From NCBI RefSeq assembly GCF_030272615.1, contig NC_081413.1:554553136-554617135 (forward strand): a stretch of 64,000 bases of DNA. Direction: 5' to 3'. How positions within the stretch are numbered: the stretch's first letter is position 1; the number at the start of each line of letters is the position of its first letter. This DNA comes from Cryptomeria japonica. Its lineage: Eukaryota; Streptophyta; Pinopsida; Cupressales; Cupressaceae. A program made the position numbers and the translations under genes. The notes below the pieces were generated by a model, which was not told the origin of the DNA, made no database searches, and worked only from the letters and a program-made list of their open reading frames with translations. This document shows positions 58,401-64,000 of the stretch, in pieces.

Positions 58401-59983
58401 ACGAAAGTGTTTAGATTCCTAGGCATTTTCTCTTCCTTCTAGGTGTCTCCTTCCTCTATATGGTAAGTTGTCATTTCTACAGTAGAGAAAAGTTGGCCTA
58501 GTAGATTACTAGGTGGATTTATTTGGTAGGAAAATTTGAGAATGTGTTGTAAAGTCATATATGATAGTCACATCTATTATTCTTCTTGGTGGGTGCCATT
58601 GAAGTATTCATATCAAAATATTGAAAATATCCTTAGGTTCTTATGAACTTCTTTTAACAAAGGAAAAATATTTCAAAGAGTAGTTTAGGAGTTTTGTTGA
58701 CTTACTCATTAATTTGACGGACTTGGTTTAGTCTCAATCCAATGTCAGGGTATAATTTTATGTGCCAAATGGATTATCAAAGCCTTCAAGGGAAATAAAA
58801 CTATGAATCTTTTGATTTTGCATTATATTTATGTAAGGGTCCCCATGGTTGTTAGGCTTGGAAAGGGCTTGGTCTTTACATTCTTCTTATTATGAAGAAA
58901 CCTATTTAGGTACATGATTTTTTTAATCAAAATCATATAGAAAGTCTAAGAATCCATGAAGCCATGTGGCTCTTGGGTCTTGTGGGATGGCAATGAATTT
59001 TGTAAAGGTATTTCTATTAATCAATGTTCTATTTGGTGGTATCCTATTGTTTCTTGTTAGAATTGACCCCTTGCTAAAAAGCCTTAGGTCCATGCCTTGA
59101 ATTTTTACAAAATGGTATTAATACTCTTCTGGACCTTTATTCTAGAAATATGAAGATTTTTCTTTCTTGGGTAGAGGCCAAACTAAAGTTCAAGCTTTAA
59201 TTAAGAATTTGAGTCATTCCAAACCAGTATTGATTATGTTTCTTCTCATACAATTCATAAAATTAGGGCAAGAAGCTACAAACCTTAGTGAAAATATTTG
59301 AAATGGTATCCAAATACACCATAAATTACAATTACAAACCACACAAGGGAAACATTTGGATCTCTCTACAATTGTACATAGATACAAAGATAAATCACCA
59401 ATGACTTCTATAGCCTTTACTTTAGATTTGACAATGTAGATTTCAAGTAGTTTGCTCAATTAGTGTTGATAAAAAATTGTTTACTTTTCTTGGTGTATTC
59501 TTTACCAATGCCTTCGTATTCATACTAAGTTAGTTCTCACCTTGGTGTTGTCACTCCTTATTGTCCATTTATGGTCAACATGAGATACACAAGCATCTTT
59601 TTTGGATTTAACCTAGATCCTAGGTTGCTTAGAGTTGGACTTGTGATTTATTTAAGCCTTTCAAATGTGAGCCATTTTCTGAGCATCTGATTCTTTTTCG
59701 TGATTAGGCTATGGTTTTTGCTAAGTGCACCCAAATTTGACATGCTTTTGGGTGTAATTTATTTTTAGCATTTGTGAAATAAAAATTCTACTATATTCTT
59801 TGGTGGTTTAGTTTATATGAATTTATCTCTTTATTCTAAGGCTATAAATTATTCTAATGTTCTCTTGTAGATTTAGATGCAAGAAAACAAAGTTGCACTT
59901 GAAGTAACTCACCTCTAGATGCTATTGAATTATTAAGGTAATGCCTCATTCTATATTATCAAAGTTTTATTGACTCTACCTTC
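58401..59983 (+). pseudogene. LINE (L1-type) reverse transcriptase C-terminal relic
   Basis: One plus-strand frame at about 58,640-58,820 reads FDGLGLVSIQCQGIILCAKWIIKAFKGN. This matches the 'GGLGL...QG.AL.AKW..R.L.GN' block that follows the RT core in plant LINEs. Before it, stops replace expected Trp codons (TGA, TAG). Downstream protein-like pieces in several frames run to about 59,900. No poly-A tail or target duplication is seen because a solo LTR interrupts or adjoins the right side at 59,984. Confidence 0.5.
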
Positions 59984-61227
59984 TGTAGACACCTAAATTT
60001 GGTTAATTAATTTAATCAAATTTGATCCTCCTAATTAATTAATTCCCCAACGCGTTTCCTCCTAATTAATTAACCTAGTTAATTAATCCCCTTTTTGCCA
60101 TCCCATTTGATTAATTACCTTTAATTAATTAAATGTCCCTTTTCCCAAAACCCCCATGGATTAATTAATTTAATTAATTAATTAGACTCAAATCCTATTT
60201 GAGCACATGGCTCCTACATTTTAACCACTTTCTTCCAAGCCTCCTTCCAATCCTATCCTAACCAACCCTATCCTTCCAACCCACTTCCCTACCCTAGTCA
60301 ACCCTCCAACCAACCTTATCCTATCCCTTCTAACCTCCCACACATGTGTGCACATTCTAACCAATTTTCCCCATTTTGAGGAAAATATTCTATTTTGGGT
60401 GGCCTTGCCCAAAATAGACATGTGTTAAAGGACACATGTCTCTCCCTCCATTTTTGGGTGGCTTTGCCCAAAATGGACATGTGTCCACACATGTCTTCCC
60501 TCTCTCTCCTAGTTGAGACACTTATCCCTTTTTGGAGGACAAGTGTCACCTCTTCACCTCCCCTTCCCTTCCTCATCTCTCCTATTTAATCCCTCCATTT
60601 TTAGACCAAATCCTCTCAGATCCAATTTTTCACTCAATGCATCGTTACTCTACTGAAATAATCACTCATACTCACACATCCATTTTTCATCTCTCATTAT
60701 CACTTGCATCTACAATCATGGAGCACAAATCAGACATTCGTTGATGTCATGAACACACATCCAATCGCGAAATAATCAAATCGAAGCAAGGGTATTGGTT
60801 TGTATTGCTTGTCATTTGTGTTTTGTGCTTTGGTTTTATCATTTCAATCTTGAAGTGTTGAGTGTAATGGCTTATTTTGGTTAATTAGTTTATCTTTTTA
60901 TCCTTTTGTAACGTAAGAATTAGGAATCATCACAAGATAAGTAGGTAGATCAATCAAAATACAAGACATGATAACTCAATCAAAAGAACACTCATTGAAA
61001 TGAACCTAATTCTAAGCACATTCAATAGAGGCATAAAAAACAAAGCATTCAAAAGAAAATATCATGCAAACCATATAACAATTCGGATGCTTCTTCCATG
61101 CGGCTCCATTGTTGTTCTTTCCTCTTCAATGGGTTTGTGGATCTCACCTACAAGTGCACACACAATTGAAAGCAAGATTGATAAAAGCTCAAGAGTACTA
61201 GAAGCATAAGTTCGGTAGTCTGATAGG

Positions 61228-61268
61228 AATTCGGATTCGGGATTCGGGATTCGGGATTCGGGATTCGA
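61228..61268. repeat. (GGATTCG)n heptamer microsatellite
   Basis: About five tandem copies of GGATTCG lie within the solo LTR. The period equals that of the plant telomere repeat (TTTAGGG), but the sequence is different. Confidence 0.9.
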
Positions 61269-61934
61269 AGGGATTGATTGAAGAAAATTATCCAATTTAT
61301 AGAAGAATTGGATAAATGACAAGATTGGCATGATGCAATTCAAATGGAAATTGCAAATCAATATGACAAATTATGACAAATTATGCATAATTTGATTGAT
61401 TGATAATTGATGACAAATTATGACACATTCCATGTCAAAATTGATTGATTATCAATTATGACAATTTCATGACAAATTGAAATGTCATTCCCATAGAATT
61501 AGGAGATAAAATAGGAGGGAAAAGGAAATTAGAAATTAAGAAAATAGAAAATTGAAATTGATGACAATTAGAAAATTGGAATTAGTAAATTGATGAAAAT
61601 TAGAAAATTGGAATTAGTTAATTAATTAATAATTTTTCATTTATTAATCAATTCACAAAGAGGAATAATTAGCCAATTAAATAAAGATTTAATTGTGACA
61701 AGAAGACCTAGGATAAATAAGTAATTTATTTAATCCTAAAGGAAGAAATGACAAATTAGGTTAAATGAATAAATCATAAAACCCTAGAAGACGAATTAGA
61801 AATGCGAAAATGACAATTAGGTCTTGATTGAAGATAATTAATGTCATGATTTTGAATTGATAAATGACCAGTGCGACAAAATGATTTGATTGATAAATGC
61901 GCCAATTGACGAGGAACAATGACAAATTGATCCA

Positions 61935-62100
61935 AATTGACATAATTGAGACAGACAACGATCGATGACAAATCGGTCGCAAAATGACAAGATTGAAAAT
62001 GACCACGATCGATGACAAATCGATCGTCAAATGACAAAATTAAACATGACAACGATCGAACAATGACAAATCGATCGCATGATGACAAGATTGAAGGATT
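61935..62100. repeat. ~45-bp repeats with CGATCGATGACAAATCG
   Basis: Three to four imperfect units containing 'gacaacgatcgatgacaaatcg(a/g)tcg' are followed by 'aaaatgacaagattgaa'. The core is partly self-complementary (CGATCG). Confidence 0.8.
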
Positions 62101-62114
62101 GATGATAAATTGAC

Positions 62115-62245
62115 AAGATTGAAAAGAGGACAAAACCCTAATTAGGATTGACGATGTCCAAAATGATAAGATTGATGATAAGATTGATAAGATTGACAGG
62201 AGGACAAAACCCTAATTAGGATTGACGATGTCCAAAATGATGACA
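62115..62245. repeat. Two-copy ~75-bp repeat
   Basis: 'gaggacaaaaccctaatta' followed by 'ggattgacgatgtccaaaatgat' occurs at about 62,115 and again near 62,191. Confidence 0.85.
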
Positions 62246-62494
62246 AATGAATACGCACATTGATGCGATAGGGTAAAATTAATCAAAATCATGATTGGAT
62301 AATGTTGTCGACAAGACCAAATTTAAGGACGAGATGAATGAAGAATATAGAAGAATGACTCGATGTTCACAAATGATAAAGACCAAATGCGTGACATAGG
62401 AGAAATGTTAATGCGACGCAAAAACCTAAAATGAGGCAATGCGCAAATGTTAAAGTATGACCTCGCAAGCGTTGACAATTTTTAGGTGTCTACA

Positions 62495-63085
62495 CCTTTA
62501 GGTTAACATGCACATTTTCCCTCATACACCTTCTAGTAGGGAGTACTCCCTCCATGTGGACATAGTCAAAATGCCCATGGTGGACTTGATTCTTAATCAC
62601 ATGCTTTCCAACCTCCTCCAAGAAAAGCTAGACATCGATGTTCTCATGATTGCTCTCAACCAACTTGATGACCTTTAGCCACTTCCAAGCCTTGTAACCA
62701 AGGTGCCTTTGGATGATTGTATATTTTAAAAATTCCTTGCCTTGCCCTGGCTATTTATCCTATTTGTGACACTCAACCTCCTATTGAAGAAAAAACTAAA
62801 AAAGTTGTAGTTACATGATAGGAGCATATTCTTGATAACCAAGATATTCTCAATACCTTAGAAAACCCATGACAAAAGATCAAGTTCCTCCACCATCTTC
62901 TAATACTTTAGCTATTTCCACTTAGCAACCTTGTTGCTTGTTTCTAACCATTCATCCTCATAATAAATAGATTCATGTCTAATACTAAAACACTTATTCA
63001 TATATAAAATTTAAAAACAATTAAAGAGTGGTTTTAGTATCATCGAAAGACATTTTGGCATTATCCCCCAAAAAATTGAGGCCAA
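62495..63085. other. Interval between solo LTR and host promoter
   Basis: A minus-strand stretch at about 62,500-62,740 gives protein-like sequence (LGYKAWKWLKVIKLVESNHENIDV, stop, LFLEEVGKHVI), which may be a retroelement fragment interrupted by the LTR. I cannot name it. The rest is AT-rich with no gene. Confidence 0.35.
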
Positions 63086-63185
63086 AATAAGCAAGGCGGC
63101 TTATCCAATGGTCTATCGGCCAAGTGAGAAACATATTATATACGAACCGTTCGAGGTCGTTGAAGGTCAATTATTTAGTGTGTCA

Positions 63186-63252
63186 ATATGGCTCCTCTCG
63201 CTGCAAGAGGCCATATTCCCAAGTTTTCCTGGTCTGGTCTTGGCCTATAAAA
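63186..63252 (+). promoter_or_regulatory. Promoter of the HPP-family gene: inverted repeat and TATA box
   Basis: CTATAAAAT at 63,245-63,252 is a strong plant TATA box about 40 bases before the start codon. Just upstream, AATATGGC and GCCATATT form 8-bp inverted arms around a 16-17 base centre (about 63,186-63,219). A CCAATGG lies near 63,095. The short distance to the ATG implies a 5' leader of only about 10-15 bases, if this TATA is used. Confidence 0.55.
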
Positions 63253-63289
63253 TGTATGAATCACTCACTCATTGGAGGGTGCTCCTGCA

Positions 63290-63539
63290 ATGGCAATCCA
63301 ACTTGGCCTTCCACCATTTCTGTCAAAGAAGCAGCTCATGTACACAGTGGGTAATGCAGCTCCCCAAATGGGATTGCGTAATTTCATGCTTCTCAGATCT
63401 CTCCATGGCAAAAAGAGGAGAATTGGTTTGATTGTGGCGGAATCACTAGACAATGTGAATAGTGCCTCTGGTAGTTGGGGTGCCAATTTAAGACAAGGAG
63501 CGCCTCCTTGTGCCAGTGACATTGTCTGGCCTGCAGCAG
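63290..63539 (+). CDS. First exon of an HPP-family integral membrane protein (plastid nitrite-transporter type), partial
   Basis: The ATG at 63,290 (MAIQLGLPPF) is preferred over an earlier in-frame ATG (63,272) because GCAATGGC is the plant start context. A Ser/Arg-containing N-terminus suits a plastid transit peptide. It is followed by RRIGLIVAES and, at residues 75-83, SDIVWPAAG, which from memory matches the junction before the first membrane helix in plant HPP proteins (W-P-A/S-A-G-A-F). AG|GTGTGT at 63,538-63,545 is a good splice donor in phase 1; read-through would give an unrelated tail and a stop at 63,679. HPP proteins of this class sit in the chloroplast envelope and some move nitrite. 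Later exons are outside the window. It is the only apparently intact host gene here. Confidence 0.6.
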
Positions 63540-64000
63540 GTGTGTTTCTACTTCCTTCAATTCTTTCAAGCCAAGCCCATCTCAAGTACTGTTCTGCTTT
63601 GTCGAAGGGAATCAGGAACAACCCACCTGAAAACATTATAAAATTGGGTGTCATGCTGGGTTTTGTGGTGTATATGTAGCTTGTAAATCAATTGAATACT
63701 TGACAGATTTTAGAATTATGTTATTAATTATGTGAATTGTTTGAATTTTTATATTCAACACTTTGAGCACTGAATGATTATCCAGAATTTGACGTGCCAG
63801 TGGTCCTTGTGTGTTCATTCTAAATTTTGGAAAGAAATTATACTTCTAACGGTTTTGCCCCATGACAACAGTGTATTTTGGGTATTGAGTTTGGCTGAGA
63901 CTTAATATATTGGTCTCTGCAAAAGATAATACCTGAATTCAGAAAATGATGCTGAAATTTTGGTAGACGGATGTGTAGTTATGGTGTTCAGATATGCTAT
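63540..64000 (+). other. Start of intron 1 of the HPP-family gene
   Basis: T-rich sequence follows the proposed donor, and no second HPP exon (the conserved FAAMA...DQ...APLGAV region) is visible before the window ends. The continued open frame to 63,679 has no similarity I recognise. Confidence 0.45.

Larger units (their letters stand above)
59984..62494. mobile_element. 2.5 kb solo LTR with 14-bp inverted ends
   Basis: Starts TGTAGACACCTAAA and ends TTTAGGTGTCTACA, a perfect 14-base inverted repeat. Flanks CCTTC (59,979-59,983) and CCTTT (62,495-62,499) fit a 5-bp duplication with one change. It contains a TTAATTAA-rich left end, a TATTTAAT box near 60,585, a heptamer repeat (61,228-61,268) and several GATCGATGACAAAT-type and 75-bp repeats at the right. 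No internal coding domain or second LTR is seen. The Pro/His-rich frames at 60,221-60,744 are not convincing. Confidence 0.82.

Noticed and set aside
60221..60744. Frames of 64-86 codons on both strands near 60.3-60.7 kb
   Set aside because: They lie within the solo LTR, overlap each other in opposite strands, and come from two copies of a 'ttttgggtggccttgcccaaaatgga' inverted motif.
61228..61268. Interstitial telomere repeat
   Set aside because: Seven-base period but the unit is GGATTCG, not TTTAGGG, and only about five copies.
63540..63679. Extension of the HPP frame to a stop at 63,679
   Set aside because: A good splice donor (AG|GTGTGT) lies at the point where HPP proteins continue with a different conserved segment. 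The extension has no recognisable similarity.

Overview
This is nuclear DNA of a seed plant, most likely a conifer or other gymnosperm. That inference rests on very low gene density, deeply nested LTR retrotransposons with long terminal repeats, and a plant-type HPP membrane-protein exon at the right edge. About 95% of what I can interpret is transposable element. No CRISPR array, rRNA or tRNA gene was seen.

Layout. (1) 1-13,088: a decayed hAT-type transposon on the minus strand. Its transposase is split by a Ty1/copia element (707-9,841, target-site duplication ATACC). The copia element is itself split by a 1.5 kb solo LTR (5,613-7,130, TSD TCCAC). The right end of the hAT element carries a cluster of TGGCGA motifs. 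(2) 13,089-14,570: low-complexity DNA rich in ATGAATG and GATG. (3) About 14,570-48,343: an old minus-strand Ty3/gypsy element of Tat/Ogre type, called 'outer' below. It has taken a giant 3.9 kb solo LTR (20,265-24,168). It has also taken a young, complete plus-strand copy of the same family, called 'inner' (25,639-42,608, 16,970 bp, TSD GGTGG, two 1,841 bp LTRs). The inner copy holds an 894 bp solo LTR (38,612-39,505, TSD AGATC). (4) About 48,960-57,730: a much older minus-strand gypsy relic with gag and protease traces only. (5) 58,400-59,983: a LINE reverse-transcriptase relic, followed by a 2.5 kb solo LTR with 14-bp inverted ends (59,984-62,494). (6) 63,100-64,000: promoter, first exon and start of the first intron of a host gene for an HPP-family membrane protein, the only credible cellular gene.

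How the parts relate. The two Tat copies lie in opposite orientation, so the window contains very large inverted repeats. Comparing them shows what the family encodes: tRNA-Trp-type primer site, a 127-codon ORF upstream of gag, a single-frame gag-pol (gag, Cys/His knuckle, protease, G-patch, RT, RNase H, a second archaeal-type RNase H, integrase), and a 3' ORF region with 30-bp repeats. Every element polyprotein here carries stop codons. Many of the stops look like C-to-T (or opposite-strand G-to-A) changes expected from decay of methylated DNA. Coordinates of element ends come from TG...CA termini and matching duplications read by eye.
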